DNA of 64,000 nt from Hydrogenophaga sp. PBL-H3. Lineage in GTDB: Bacteria; Pseudomonadota; Gammaproteobacteria; Burkholderiales; Burkholderiaceae_C. Positions 44,638 to 53,759 of the stretch are shown piece by piece (position 1 is the first letter of the stretch; the number at the start of each line of letters is the position of its first letter). A program made the position numbers and the translations under genes. The notes under the pieces are model-generated. The model ran no database searches, had not been told where the DNA came from, and saw nothing but the letters and a program-made list of their open reading frames with translations. The DNA lies in NCBI RefSeq assembly GCF_010104355.1, contig NZ_CP044972.1:2604001-2668000 (forward strand). The letters run 5' to 3'.

Positions 44638-45228
44638 ATGCCCTTTCAGAACTTCTGGCGCATCCCCGTGGCAGCCGCGCTGCTCGCCCTGCTGGCCGCC
44701 TGCGCCCACCCCATCGGCATCAGCCCGCTGGAAACACCCGTGCGCAACGAGGCCGGGCTCAACCCGAAAAAGGTCGCTTACGTCATGACCGATGCCGAGC
44801 GAGGCAAGGAGGTCATCACCGCCGGCGGCGGAGGTGACAAGGTGAGCTACTTTCCCTACCGCGACCTGGAGAAGTCCATTCGCGATGCACTGCGAGCGGT
44901 GTACGCCGATGTGTTCGTGGTCAAGTCGGCGAGTGACCGCGAGGCCATCGCGTCCTACGGTGTGAGCTATGTGTTCTCGCCCAGCATCACCACCACCACC
45001 GAGTCTCCGTCGTTGTTCACCTGGCCACCCACCAAGTTCGGCATCGAGCTGGCGTGCGACGTCAGCGACGCCGAGGGCAAGGCCCTGACCACGGTGAAGG
45101 CCCAAGGCAACGGCACCGCCGAGTTCACCGAATTCAAGAGCGACTTCGGCCTGGCGGGACGGCGCGCCGCCGCCCAGCTGTCCGAGCAGCTCAAGCAACA
45201 AGTGCAGGCCAACGCCCAGCTGCGCTGA
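44638..45228 (+). CDS. Conserved lipoprotein, 196 residues
   Basis: The signal peptide ends LLALLAAC, with a lipobox cysteine near residue 22. The mature domain includes GVSYVFSPSITTTT and RRAAAQLSEQLKQQVQ, with a C-terminal amphipathic helix. It follows the previous lipoprotein in what looks like a two-gene unit; both have a helix starting E(A/K)SIRD or EEAIRSD and may be distant paralogues. Function unknown. Confidence 0.8.
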   Translation: MPFQNFWRIPVAAALLALLAACAHPIGISPLETPVRNEAGLNPKKVAYVMTDAERGKEVITAGGGGDKVSYFPYRDLEKSIRDALRAVYADVFVVKSASDREAIASYGVSYVFSPSITTTTESPSLFTWPPTKFGIELACDVSDAEGKALTTVKAQGNGTAEFTEFKSDFGLAGRRAAAQLSEQLKQQVQANAQLR

Positions 45229-45238
45229 CCGCGCAAGC

Positions 45239-45267
45239 CCATGCACCGCCGCCGTGGCGGTGCATGG
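45239..45267. terminator. 12-bp hairpin between convergent genes
   Basis: A perfect 12-bp stem (CCATGCACCGCC/GGCGGTGCATGG) with loop GCCGT lies between the lipoprotein stop and the convergent old-yellow-enzyme stop. No T run follows on either strand, so it may act as a stabilising hairpin or a Rho-assisted bidirectional terminator. Confidence 0.55.
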
Positions 45268-45271
45268 CACA

Positions 45272-46381
45272 TCAGGCAGCCAGAGCCGGGTAATCGGTGT
45301 AACCCTTGGCGCCACCGCCATAAAAGGTCTTGTTGTCGGGCACGTTGAACGGGCCACCTTGCCGCAGGCGCGCCACCAGGTCGGGGTTGGCAATGTAGGT
45401 CTTGCCGAAGGCCACCAGGTCGGCGCCGTCTTTCACGGCCTGCTCGGCCATGGGCTGGTCGTAGCCGTTGTTGACCATCCAGGCCGCCTTGCCGCCAGCT
45501 GCGTGGTAAGCCGCGCGCAGCGCGTCGTAATCGAACGGCCGGTCGGCCAGCTCGCGCGGGCCACCGGTGGCACCTTCAATGAGGTGCACGTAGGCCAGGT
45601 CGAACTTCGCCAGCTCACGCAGCACATGGGAGAACAGCGGCTGTGGATCGGCGTCGATCACGTCGTTGGCCGGCGTCACGGGTGAGAGGCGGATACCGGT
45701 GCGACCCGCGCCGATGGCGCTGGTGACGGCCTGGACCACCTCCACCAGCAAGCGCGCCCGGTTTTCGATGCTGCCGCCGTAAGCATCGGTGCGCTGGTTG
45801 CTGCCGGTCTTCAGGAACTGGTCGATCAGGTAGCCGTTGGCGGCGTGGATTTCCACGCCGTCAAAGCCCGCCTCGATGGCAGCCAGCGCGGCCTTGCGGT
45901 AGTCCTCGACGATGCCGGGCAGTTCGCTCAGTTCCAGCGCGCGCGGCTCGGAGGTCTCGACAAATACGGGTGCGCCGTCCTTGAGCAGCACGGTCTTGGT
46001 CTTGGCCACGATGGCCGACGGCGCCACGGGTGCGCCGCCAGCGGGCTGCAGCTCGGTGTGCGAGACACGGCCCACGTGCCAGAGTTGGGTGACGATCTTG
46101 CCGCCAGCGGCGTGCACGGCCGCAGTCACGCGTTTCCAGCCTTCGATCTGCTCGGGCGCGTACAGCCCGGGCACGTCGGCGTAGCCCTGGCCCTGGTGGC
46201 TGATGGCGGTGGCTTCGGTGATCAGCAGGCCGGCGCTGGCGCGCTGCTGGTAGTAGGTGGCCATGAGCGGCGTGGGCACGGCGCCTGGCGCGCGGTTGCG
46301 CGTGAGCGGTGCCATGACGATGCGGTTGGCCAACGAGATCTGGCCGGCGGTGAAGGGAGAGAACAGCGTGGTGGTGGTCAT
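45272..46381 (-). CDS. Alkene reductase of the old yellow enzyme family
   Basis: This 369-residue FMN enzyme has SLANRIVMAPLTRNRA (residues 13-28), TQLWHVGRVSH with the active-site tyrosine pair region, FDGVEIHAANGYLIDQFL, and KTYIANPDLVARL at the C-terminus. It reduces activated C=C bonds, such as nitroalkenes or enones, with NAD(P)H. The start at 46381 (MTTTTLFSPFTAGQ) was chosen over an open frame extending to 46624 that lacks family sequence. Confidence 0.93.
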   Translation of the reverse strand: MTTTTLFSPFTAGQISLANRIVMAPLTRNRAPGAVPTPLMATYYQQRASAGLLITEATAISHQGQGYADVPGLYAPEQIEGWKRVTAAVHAAGGKIVTQLWHVGRVSHTELQPAGGAPVAPSAIVAKTKTVLLKDGAPVFVETSEPRALELSELPGIVEDYRKAALAAIEAGFDGVEIHAANGYLIDQFLKTGSNQRTDAYGGSIENRARLLVEVVQAVTSAIGAGRTGIRLSPVTPANDVIDADPQPLFSHVLRELAKFDLAYVHLIEGATGGPRELADRPFDYDALRAAYHAAGGKAAWMVNNGYDQPMAEQAVKDGADLVAFGKTYIANPDLVARLRQGGPFNVPDNKTFYGGGAKGYTDYPALAA

Positions 46382-46530
46382 GAGAACGGTGCGGTGATGG
46401 AGCAAGGAAAAAACCGAGTATTCCCCCATACCCGAGCGATCGGGTCGGGCTTCCTCCATAACCCGCCCACTGCACGGCCATTTGAGTGCGACTGGGCGCA
46501 CGCCTCGCCCGCGTGGCAGAGCCACCGCGC

Positions 46531-47013
46531 TCAGTTGCCGCCGATGTGGATGCGGTAGGCCGCACCGTTGGAAAAGGTGCAGGTCCCCGCGCCCTGGTAA
46601 GGCGTGTTCATCTGGTACTCGCACGACATGTACAGGCCCTTCGGGCTGAACGCGCTGGCCACGCCCCGTCGCTCATCGTTGGACACACGGGTCGCCTCGC
46701 CGGTGAGCACCTCACCGAGGTAGGAGACGTTGAAGACCCCCTTGCCGGTCATCATGTTGGTGACCGATCCGGTGACGATGCCGGTGGCCGTGGCGATGTC
46801 GTTGATGGGGTAGAGGCGTGCCGGCAGGTTGGCGGGTGCCGACGAACCTCCGGACGGCATGGCCACACGGGGCGGCACCACCGAGCCCACCGGCGGCAAG
46901 GGGTAGTGCTGGTAGATCACCTGCCCGTCGGCCTGGCGCTCGGGCACGACATAACAGGCGGTCAGGCCCGACGACACCAACAGCGTGATTGCGCAAGGCA
47001 GGATGGCGCGCAT
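46531..47013 (-). CDS. Lipoprotein, 160 residues, unknown function
   Basis: The signal peptide ends SGLTAC, with the lipobox cysteine at about residue 20. The mature protein has a Pro-rich linker (YPLPPVGSVVPPRVAMPSGG) and a beta-rich domain (GVFNVSYLGEVLTGEATRV, CEYQMNTPYQGAGTC) with two cysteines that could form a disulfide. I do not recognise a named family. It is a single gene with about 100-150 bases on either side. Confidence 0.75.
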   Translation of the reverse strand: MRAILPCAITLLVSSGLTACYVVPERQADGQVIYQHYPLPPVGSVVPPRVAMPSGGSSAPANLPARLYPINDIATATGIVTGSVTNMMTGKGVFNVSYLGEVLTGEATRVSNDERRGVASAFSPKGLYMSCEYQMNTPYQGAGTCTFSNGAAYRIHIGGN

Positions 47014-47113
47014 GACGGTCTCCTTGGAACAAACAGGGGCCACTCCCCTGCCCGGCCAGTCTAGGCAGCACCCCACGCTCGCCGTTGAGCAACCTCAATG
47101 AATCGACCGTCTT

Positions 47114-48013
47114 TCAGATGCCCTGCAACGCGTCCACCACAGCGGGAACGATGCTCACGGCATTGGAGGCATGCGCAATGCAGTCGGTGCTCCAGATCTC
47201 ACCAACGCCTGAGCTGCGCACCAGTTGCACCGCACCCGGGGCAAACAGCGCGTGCGTCACCGCCACGTCGACCGAGGCCGCGCCGGCGGCGCGCAGCTTC
47301 GCGGCCGCCCGCGCCAGCGTGTGGCCGGAGCTGGCCACATCGTCCATCAGCACGACCGCGCGCCCGGCCACAGGCAGCTCCGGCAGTTCGATGTCCACGT
47401 CGCGGTCGCCGTGGCGCGTCTTGCGGCACACCGCATGGTCCCAGCCGTGGCGCCGTGCCGCCAGCGCGACCCACTGCAGGGCTTCCTCGTCGGGGCCCAT
47501 CAGCAGCGGCTGCTGGCGCTGCGTGGCGATGTGGTCGGCCAGCAGGGGCGCGCCGCTGAGCGCGATCGCGTCTTTCACCGGCATGGCCTCGTGGAGCGTG
47601 GCCACGCGGTGCAGGTGCGGGTCCACGGTGATGATGGCGTCGAACAGGCCGGCCAGAAAGCCACCCACGATGCGCTGGCTGATGGCTTCGCCGGGGTTGA
47701 AGGCGATGTCCTGGCGCATGTAGGCGAGGTACGGCGAGACCAGCGTGAGGTGTCTCGCCCCCAGCGTGCGTGCGGTCTGGGCCGCCAGCAGTACCTCGAC
47801 CAGCTTTTCGTTGGGCTGCTGCAGGCCGCGCCAGAGCACCACGCGCGCAGGCAGTTCGGCGGGCAGGCGCAGGCGCATCTCACCGTCGGGAAACCGGTGG
47901 CGCTCCACCACGGCCAGGGCCATGCCGGCGGCGCTGGCGGCCCGCGCAGCCACAGCCTCTTCATCGTCGAAACACAACACACATCCGGCGGTAGCTTGGC
48001 TGGAGAGAAGCAT
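47114..48013 (-). CDS. PRPP synthetase-like protein paired with an NMP phosphorylase
   Basis: This 299-residue protein belongs to the ribose-phosphate pyrophosphokinase/PRTase superfamily. It shows FPDGEMRLRLP (near residue 41), SPYLAYMRQDIAFNPGE, TVDPHLHRV and a PRPP-binding-type loop VVLMDDVASSGHTL. Canonical PRPP synthetase makes PRPP from ribose-5-phosphate. This copy is shorter and divergent in the PRPP loop, so it is not the housekeeping enzyme. Its GTG/ATG junction overlaps the phosphorylase stop by one base. It may act on a ribose phosphate released by that enzyme. Confidence 0.85.
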   Translation of the reverse strand: MLLSSQATAGCVLCFDDEEAVAARAASAAGMALAVVERHRFPDGEMRLRLPAELPARVVLWRGLQQPNEKLVEVLLAAQTARTLGARHLTLVSPYLAYMRQDIAFNPGEAISQRIVGGFLAGLFDAIITVDPHLHRVATLHEAMPVKDAIALSGAPLLADHIATQRQQPLLMGPDEEALQWVALAARRHGWDHAVCRKTRHGDRDVDIELPELPVAGRAVVLMDDVASSGHTLARAAAKLRAAGAASVDVAVTHALFAPGAVQLVRSSGVGEIWSTDCIAHASNAVSIVPAVVDALQGI

Positions 48014-49575
48014 CAGAACTCCACAAAAACATGGGGCACCTGAGCGGTGGTGCCCAGGCTGAAACCGTTGGCGCGTTCGCTGGCCTGGCGCGCGAATTCA
48101 AGGTCGGCCGGGTAGCTGGCATGAATGCGGTAGAGCAAGTCGCCGACGACCACCGCTTCGCCGAGTTTGACGCACAGGTCCACGCCCGCACCCCGCACCT
48201 TGGGCGCGCCAGCCAGGCGGGCGATCTGGGCAATCTGCAGGTTGTCGATGCCGACGACCACGCCCGCGTCGGGCGCCCTCACCTCCAGTGTGAGCGCACC
48301 GAGCGCCGGGTGGTGATGGTCAAAGCCCCGACTGCCTTGCGCCTGCACGATGGCCTGCATCTGCGCCAGCGCGCGGCCCGAGTCCAGGATGTCGCGCGCA
48401 ATCGCAAAGCCATCTCCGCCACGCACGTCGGGGCTGCATTCGATCAGCCGCCCGGCCAGCCGCAGCGATTTCTGCCGCAGGTCGGCGCTCGCCTGTGGGT
48501 CGTTTTCCAGCACCTGCATCACGTCGCGCGCCTCCAGCACCGGCCCCACGCCACGGCCCACGGGCTGGCGGCCATCGGTGATGACCACGTCCAGCGAGAG
48601 GTGCATGCGCTGCGCCACGTATTCGAACAGGCGGCGCAGGCGCTGTGCCTCGGGCATGGAACGCACCTTGGCCGTGGGGCCGATGGGGATGTCGAGCACC
48701 AGGTGGGTCGCGCCGGCGGCGATCTTCTTGGACAGGATGGAGGCCACCATCTGACCAGGAGAGTCGATGGACAGCGGGCGCTCCACCGAAATCAACACGT
48801 CGTCGGCCGGCGAGAGCATCGCCGCACCGCCCCAGGCCAGGCAGCCATGGTGCTGGCGCACGATGCCGGTGAGCTGCTCGAACGGCAGCTCCACGTTGGC
48901 CAGCACCTCCATGGTGTCGGCCGTGCCGGCGGGCGAGGTGATGGCGCGCGACGAGGTCTTGGGAAACACCAGGCCGTAGGCGGCGACGATGGGCACGACC
49001 AGCATCGAGGTGCGGTTGCCCGGGATGCCGCCGATGCAGTGCTTGTCCACCACCAGCGACTCGTGCCAGTCGAGCCGCCGCCCGCTGGCCACCATGGCCT
49101 CGGTCAGGAAATACACCTCTTCGCGGTCGAGTTCGCTGCGGTTGCAGGCCACCACGAAGGCGGTGAGCTCGATCTTGGAATAGCGCAGCTCTGCGATGTC
49201 GCGAATGATGTGGTGGAAGTCGTCACGGCCCAGGCGCTCGCCGTTGATCTTGCGAAACAGCGCCGGGATCGATTCAGGGGGTTCAGCCGGCGACACCGAG
49301 GCGGGGTGGCCACCGGCCACGTCCAGCCGTGCAAAGGCGTCTTCGGACACCCCGATTTCATTGCAGCCCACGATGTTGCTGTCGTCCACCACGTTGAGCG
49401 TGGCCAGGATGCGCTGCCCATTGGCCCGCACCTCCACCTTGGACAGGGCCTGGAAGCCCTCGGCCCGCACCACCTCGCAGTCGCGGTGCAGATAGGCCAC
49501 GTTCTCGTGGTAGGTGTCGATGGCCACGCGCCGCAGCGTGAGGCCGGTGAGGGCAGCGGTTTGCATGCCCGGCAC
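48013..49575 (-). CDS. AMP/thymidine phosphorylase family protein (archaeal AMP phosphorylase-like)
   Basis: This 520-residue protein has a roughly 85-residue N-terminal extension, then the pyrimidine-phosphorylase core: [40 protein letters not shown], and a C-terminal domain with [19 protein letters not shown] residues. The [14 protein letters not shown] and [16 protein letters not shown] motifs resemble archaeal AMP phosphorylase rather than bacterial thymidine phosphorylase (GGVGD). That enzyme splits NMP with phosphate into base and ribose-1,5-bisphosphate. The start may be Met4 at 49566. It is first of a two-gene unit with the PRPP-synthetase-like gene. Confidence 0.85.
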   Translation of the reverse strand: MPGMQTAALTGLTLRRVAIDTYHENVAYLHRDCEVVRAEGFQALSKVEVRANGQRILATLNVVDDSNIVGCNEIGVSEDAFARLDVAGGHPASVSPAEPPESIPALFRKINGERLGRDDFHHIIRDIAELRYSKIELTAFVVACNRSELDREEVYFLTEAMVASGRRLDWHESLVVDKHCIGGIPGNRTSMLVVPIVAAYGLVFPKTSSRAITSPAGTADTMEVLANVELPFEQLTGIVRQHHGCLAWGGAAMLSPADDVLISVERPLSIDSPGQMVASILSKKIAAGATHLVLDIPIGPTAKVRSMPEAQRLRRLFEYVAQRMHLSLDVVITDGRQPVGRGVGPVLEARDVMQVLENDPQASADLRQKSLRLAGRLIECSPDVRGGDGFAIARDILDSGRALAQMQAIVQAQGSRGFDHHHPALGALTLEVRAPDAGVVVGIDNLQIAQIARLAGAPKVRGAGVDLCVKLGEAVVVGDLLYRIHASYPADLEFARQASERANGFSLGTTAQVPHVFVEF

Positions 49576-49592
49576 GATACACCGCCGCCGTG

Positions 49593-50312
49593 TCAGCCCA
49601 CCACCAGGCGCATCACCGGCATGACACGCTCGGACTCGGCGCGCCGCTCCAGCGCCAGGCGCATGTTCATCTGCGCCACCTCGGTGTGCTCCACGGCCAG
49701 CGCCTGGGCGCGCGCGCCTTCACCACGCTGGAGGGCGTCGAACAGCATGTGGTGCTGGCGGTGCGCATAGAGCATCCAGTCACGGTCCAGCGCCACCGTG
49801 CCCTGCATGGGCAGCATGGCCGAGGCCGGGGCGAACGGCAGCTTGTCGTTGAGCGCCACGGCACGCTGCAGGGCGCGGTTACCGCAGGCCTCCAGCAGCA
49901 GGGCATGAAAGCGGTCGTTCATCACCGAATACGCCGCGTAACTCTCGATGGTCAAGGGGTTGTCGGCCAGCAGCCGATCGCCCTCATCCAGACATGCCTG
50001 CAACTGCCCCTGCAATTGGCGCGGCACGCCGTGCTCGGCCACCAACCGCGCGGCCATGCCTTCGAGGTGGCCGCGCACGGCAATCGCGTCGGTCACTTCC
50101 TGCGCCGTGAACTGGCGCACCAAGTACTTGCCGGTCTCGTTGGCCTCGACCAAGCCCTCCTGCTCCAGTGTCACCAGCGCGGCGCGCACCGGCGTGCGCG
50201 AAGCCCCCAGGCGCTCGGCGAGCTGCTGCTCGGCCAGGCGCTGTCCGGGCTCGAACTGGCCGCTCAGGATCAGGTCGCGCAATTGCATCAACACGGTGTC
50301 TTGCAGGCTCAT
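49593..50312 (-). CDS. GntR-family regulator (FCD subfamily), divergent from the oxygenase operon
   Basis: This 239-residue protein has the winged helix at residues 5-70 ([20 protein letters not shown]) and an FCD ligand-binding domain ([15 protein letters not shown], then [18 protein letters not shown]). Its start is 65 bases from the Rieske gene on the opposite strand, with a strong palindrome between them. It is therefore the probable local regulator of the catabolic operon. Ligand unknown. It also lies next to the AMP-phosphorylase gene on its own strand (17 bases downstream). Confidence 0.88.
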   Translation of the reverse strand: MSLQDTVLMQLRDLILSGQFEPGQRLAEQQLAERLGASRTPVRAALVTLEQEGLVEANETGKYLVRQFTAQEVTDAIAVRGHLEGMAARLVAEHGVPRQLQGQLQACLDEGDRLLADNPLTIESYAAYSVMNDRFHALLLEACGNRALQRAVALNDKLPFAPASAMLPMQGTVALDRDWMLYAHRQHHMLFDALQRGEGARAQALAVEHTEVAQMNMRLALERRAESERVMPVMRLVVG

Positions 50313-50335
50313 GGCTCAAACTGTACACTGAATTT

Positions 50336-50357
50336 TTTAAACGGGATACCGTTTGAA
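50336..50357. promoter_or_regulatory. Operator-like palindrome between GntR regulator and Rieske oxygenase gene
   Basis: AAACGG-GATA-CCGTTT (50339-50354) is perfectly symmetric over 6+6 bases. Outer bases extend it to 22 bases with one mismatch pair. It sits between the divergent starts and fits the GntR-type pattern of short half-sites around an AT-centre. Likely binding site of the regulator at 49593-50312. Confidence 0.6.
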
Positions 50358-50377
50358 CCACTTCCACCGGAGCCCCC

Positions 50378-51877
50378 ATGAAAGCCGAACTCAACCAGCG
50401 CCTGACCCAGGTCGGCCCCCGCACCCCCGGCGGTGAACTTCTGCGCCGCTACTGGCAACCGGTCGCCCTGCTCGACGAGTTCGACCCAGCGCTGGACCCG
50501 CGCATGGCGGTGCGCCCGGTCAAACCCGTGCGCGTGCTGGGGCAAGACTTCGTGCTGTTCCATGATGCACAAGGCACCTACGGCCTGCTCGACCGCGACT
50601 GCCCGCACCGCGGTGCCGACCTCGCCTTCGGCCGCAATGAGGGCGACGGACTGCGCTGCCCCTTTCACGGCTGGAAGTTCGACACCACGGGCCAGTGCAT
50701 CGAGACGCCCGCCGAGCCCGCGGGCAGCACACTGTGCACCCGCATCCGGCAGCGCAGCTACCCGCTGGTTGAGAAAAGCGGCGTGCTGTTCGGCTGGTTC
50801 GGCCCCGAAAACCAGACGCCACCCCCCTTCCCCGCGCTGGACTGTTTCAACGCCCCGGCCTCGCACACCTTCGCCTTCAAAGGCTTGTGGAACTGCAACT
50901 GGCTGCAGGCCTTCGAGGTCGGCATCGACCCGGCGCACGCCTCGTATCTGCACCGCTTCTTCAACGACGCATCGCTCGAAGACAGCTACGGCAAACAGTT
51001 CCGTGGCGCCAGCGCAGGCGACGTGGACGGCGAGCGCTGGCCCATGACGCGCGTGATGCGCGAGTTCGGCCAGCCCTTGATCTCGTTTGAGCCCAAACCC
51101 CACGGCCTGCAGCTCACCGCCCTGCGCCCGATGACGGACGAACTCACGCATGTGCGCGTGACCCACGCCGTGTTCCCGCAAACCTTCGTGATTCCCCTTT
51201 CCGAGACCATGACGATCACGCAGATGCACGTGCCGGTGGACGACACCCACAACCACTGGTTTGCCTTCTTCACCAGCTTCACCGGCCCGGTGGACAAGGA
51301 CGCCATGCGCACCCCGCGCCTGGCCGCCGTGACCTTGCCCGACTACCTGCCCAAAACCGGCCGCCACAACCACTGGGGCTTCAACCCCGAGGAACAGCAG
51401 AGCCGCACCTACCTGGGCATGGGCGAGGACGACATCAACGTGCACGACCAGTGGGCCTGCGAGAGCATGGGCGCCATCCAGGACCGCACGCGCGAACACC
51501 TGGGCACCACCGACAAGGTGATCATGGCCAACCGCCGCATGCTGCAGCAGGCCATTGACACGGTGGAACAAGGCGGCACCGCACCCGGCATCGCCGACCC
51601 TGCGCTGTGTGAGCAGATCAGTGGCCCCGAGACGGTGGACGGCATCGCGCCCGCGCAAGGCTGGCAGGCCTGGTGGCAGGACGCAGTGCGCGCACGGCGC
51701 GAGGGCGCGCCCTGGAACGCGCAATCCTCGGTTCGGGCTGAGTCCACCTCCGCTCGGGCTGAGCCCACCTCCGCTCGGGCTGAGCCTGTCGAAGCCCTTC
51801 CACAGGTGCTGGCGAACCCTTCGACAAGCTCAGGGCGAACGGAAATCAGCTCGGGGCAAACGGGAGTGGCTGGATGA
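50378..51877 (+). CDS. Rieske aromatic ring-hydroxylating oxygenase, alpha subunit
   Basis: This 499-residue protein has a Rieske centre (CPHRGADLAF with Cys75/His77, and CPFHGW with Cys94/His97) and a catalytic domain with the mononuclear iron site GIDPAHASYLHR (Asp184, His187, His192) and a later Asp region. The sequence near HDQWACESMGAIQDRTREHLG resembles the phthalate/phenoxybenzoate dioxygenase branch. No beta subunit gene is seen, in line with alpha-only enzymes of that branch. The last ~45 residues are encoded by an interspersed repeat (51730-51842) and look non-functional. The stop overlaps the next start as ATGA. Confidence 0.9.
   Translation: MKAELNQRLTQVGPRTPGGELLRRYWQPVALLDEFDPALDPRMAVRPVKPVRVLGQDFVLFHDAQGTYGLLDRDCPHRGADLAFGRNEGDGLRCPFHGWKFDTTGQCIETPAEPAGSTLCTRIRQRSYPLVEKSGVLFGWFGPENQTPPPFPALDCFNAPASHTFAFKGLWNCNWLQAFEVGIDPAHASYLHRFFNDASLEDSYGKQFRGASAGDVDGERWPMTRVMREFGQPLISFEPKPHGLQLTALRPMTDELTHVRVTHAVFPQTFVIPLSETMTITQMHVPVDDTHNHWFAFFTSFTGPVDKDAMRTPRLAAVTLPDYLPKTGRHNHWGFNPEEQQSRTYLGMGEDDINVHDQWACESMGAIQDRTREHLGTTDKVIMANRRMLQQAIDTVEQGGTAPGIADPALCEQISGPETVDGIAPAQGWQAWWQDAVRARREGAPWNAQSSVRAESTSARAEPTSARAEPVEALPQVLANPSTSSGRTEISSGQTGVAG
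51730..51842. repeat. Interspersed inverted repeat (copy 3), inside the oxygenase gene
   Basis: Three tandem copies of a 20-21-base left-arm unit (CTCGGGCTGAGCCC-like, at about 51731, 51751 and 51772), then GCCTGTCGAAGCCC, and a reverse-complement right arm ending at 51842. It is the same element as at 29273 and 40231. Here it is translated in frame as ARAEPxxS repeats and PSTSSGRTE at the C-terminus of the Rieske protein. Confidence 0.85.
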
Positions 51878-53349
51878 CGTTCGCCGAACGCTGCGGCATC
51901 CACACCGCCGCCCGCGAGGCCGCCTGCGTGCGCCTGGTCAAGCGCATCGAAGCCAGCGGCGTCGAGCTCGTGCGCATGGCCTGGTGCGACACCCACGGCA
52001 TGCTGCGCGGCAAGACCCTCACGGCCACGGCGGCCATGCGCGCGCTGCAGGACGGCGTGGGCATGGTGGGCACGCTCATGCTCAAGGACACCGCCGACCG
52101 AACCGCGTGGAAGGTGTTCGAGCCCGGCGGTGCAGACGACCTGCCCGGCTTTGCCGGCGCGGCCAACCTCATGCTGCTGCCCGACCCCGAAAGCTTCACC
52201 GAGCTGCCATGGGCGCCCCACACCGGCTGGCTGCGCTGCCAGCCCTGGTTTGCCGACGGTGCGCCCGTGCCGCTGGACACGCGGCGTGTGCTGCAGACCG
52301 CGCTGGCGCGGCTGGGTGACGCGGGCTACGGCCTGAAGACCGGGCTGGAGGTCGAGTTCCACATCTACCGCATCACCGACACACGGCCGCAGCTCGACCC
52401 CGAACTCGCCGCCTGGCCCGGCCTGCCACCCGCGGTGGAGATGATCCACCCCGGCTACAACCTGCAGGCCGAAGCCCTGATGGACATGGCCGACGAACCC
52501 CTGCGCATCGTGCAGCGCACCGCGCAGGCACTGGGCCTGCCGCTGCAGTCGATCGAAATCGAACTCGGCCCCAGCCAGGTGGAAGCCGTGTTCGACGCCA
52601 CCGACGCGCTCACTGCCGCCGACCAGATGGTGCTGTTTCGCAGCGGTGTGCGCCAGGCGCTGCGCCGCGCGGGCTTTCATGCCACCTTCATGTGCCGCCC
52701 GCCGTTCCCGCACATCATGTCCAGCGGCTGGCACCTGCACCAGTCGCTGGTGAACCTGAAGACCGGGCGCAACGCCTGTCTGCGCGACGCTCCCGCCGCC
52801 GGCACCACGGCGCTGGACGCGCGGCACACCCTGTCCGACGTAGCCAGCCACTGGCTCGCCGGCCTGCTGGCCCATGCGCGCGGCATGACGCCGCTGTGCA
52901 CCCCGACCTTCAACGGCTTCGCGCGCTTTCGCCCCAACGCGCTCGCGCCACAGGCCGTGCTGTGGGGGCGTGACAACCGGGGTGCCATGCTGCGCGTGGT
53001 GGGGGCGGCGGGCGACAACGCCACCCGCATCGAGAACCGCATCGGTGAGCCCGCCGCCAACCCGTATCTCTACATGGCAGCGCAGATCCACGCCGGACTC
53101 GACGGCCTGCAGAATCGACTGCAAGCACCACCCGCCAGCGAATCCCCCTACGCCGACGGTGGCGAGAAAATACCCACCTCGCTGCCTGAAGGACTCGATG
53201 CACTGGCATCGGATCCGGCGTTGTGCGCAGGGCTCGGCAACGATGTCGTGCGGCATTTCTGTCGCATCAAGCGCAGCGAGATCGAGCGCCATGCCCAGGC
53301 CGAGGACAAGACCGATTTCGAACGCCGCGAATACTTCAGCCGCACCTGA
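51874..53349 (+). CDS. Glutamine synthetase-like ligase, probable gamma-glutamyl-amine synthetase
   Basis: This 491-residue protein has the GS beta-grasp N-terminal domain (VELVRMAWCDTHGMLRGKTL near residue 35) and catalytic GS domain: GLEVEFHIY, SIEIELGPSQVEAVF, SGWHLHQSLVN, and DNATRIENRIGEPAANPYLYMA. It resembles the GlnA-like PuuA/aniline gamma-glutamylase group rather than the housekeeping enzyme. Such enzymes couple glutamate to an amine with ATP. Overlap with the Rieske gene (ATGA) suggests it glutamylates the amine substrate before or along with ring hydroxylation; substrate unknown. Confidence 0.88.
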   Translation: MTFAERCGIHTAAREAACVRLVKRIEASGVELVRMAWCDTHGMLRGKTLTATAAMRALQDGVGMVGTLMLKDTADRTAWKVFEPGGADDLPGFAGAANLMLLPDPESFTELPWAPHTGWLRCQPWFADGAPVPLDTRRVLQTALARLGDAGYGLKTGLEVEFHIYRITDTRPQLDPELAAWPGLPPAVEMIHPGYNLQAEALMDMADEPLRIVQRTAQALGLPLQSIEIELGPSQVEAVFDATDALTAADQMVLFRSGVRQALRRAGFHATFMCRPPFPHIMSSGWHLHQSLVNLKTGRNACLRDAPAAGTTALDARHTLSDVASHWLAGLLAHARGMTPLCTPTFNGFARFRPNALAPQAVLWGRDNRGAMLRVVGAAGDNATRIENRIGEPAANPYLYMAAQIHAGLDGLQNRLQAPPASESPYADGGEKIPTSLPEGLDALASDPALCAGLGNDVVRHFCRIKRSEIERHAQAEDKTDFERREYFSRT

Positions 53350-53369
53350 TCCAACCCAAGAGCATCCCC

Positions 53370-53693
53370 ATGATTTCCATCCGGTTCATCAACCCCGACC
53401 AGACGCAACACGACATCCAGGCCCGCCCGGGCGACAGCCTCATGAAGGCCGCAGTGGACGCCAACATCCAGGGCATCGAGGCCGACTGCGGCGGCAGCCT
53501 CACCTGCGCCACCTGCCACGTGATGATCGACGCACCGTGGTCCAGGCTGTTGCCTCCGCCGGTGCCCGACGAACTCGACATGCTCGACTTCGCCTCCAGC
53601 CCGGTGGTGCCGCAAAGCCGCCTGAGTTGCCAGATCCGCCTGACCACCGAGCTCGATGGCCTGGTGGTGCGCCTGCCGGCATCACAACACTGA
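53370..53693 (+). CDS. [2Fe-2S] ferredoxin (adrenodoxin/putidaredoxin type)
   Basis: This 107-residue ferredoxin has the four cysteines in the adrenodoxin arrangement: CGGSLTCATC (C-x5-C-x2-C) near residues 39-48, and a distal Cys in RLSCQIRLT. Start MISIRFINPDQTQHD lies 21 bases after the GS-like gene. It is the likely electron donor to the Rieske oxygenase; no reductase gene is visible in the operon, so the reductase must be encoded elsewhere or shared. Confidence 0.92.
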   Translation: MISIRFINPDQTQHDIQARPGDSLMKAAVDANIQGIEADCGGSLTCATCHVMIDAPWSRLLPPPVPDELDMLDFASSPVVPQSRLSCQIRLTTELDGLVVRLPASQH

Positions 53694-53759
53694 TGGCACA
53701 CTGACCGCCGCTGTGTCCTTCACCTTCACACCAACCGCCAGCTACACACGCTGAACACC

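Noticed and set aside
51730..51800. Three tandem 20-21-base units as a CRISPR-like array
   Set aside because: There are no unique spacers; the units are the left arm of a palindromic repeat that also occurs elsewhere, and they lie inside a gene.
48031..53292. Frames of 579 residues (plus) opposite the phosphorylase and 627 residues (minus) opposite the GS-like gene
   Set aside because: They are shadows of well-supported genes; their translations lack any recognisable domain.
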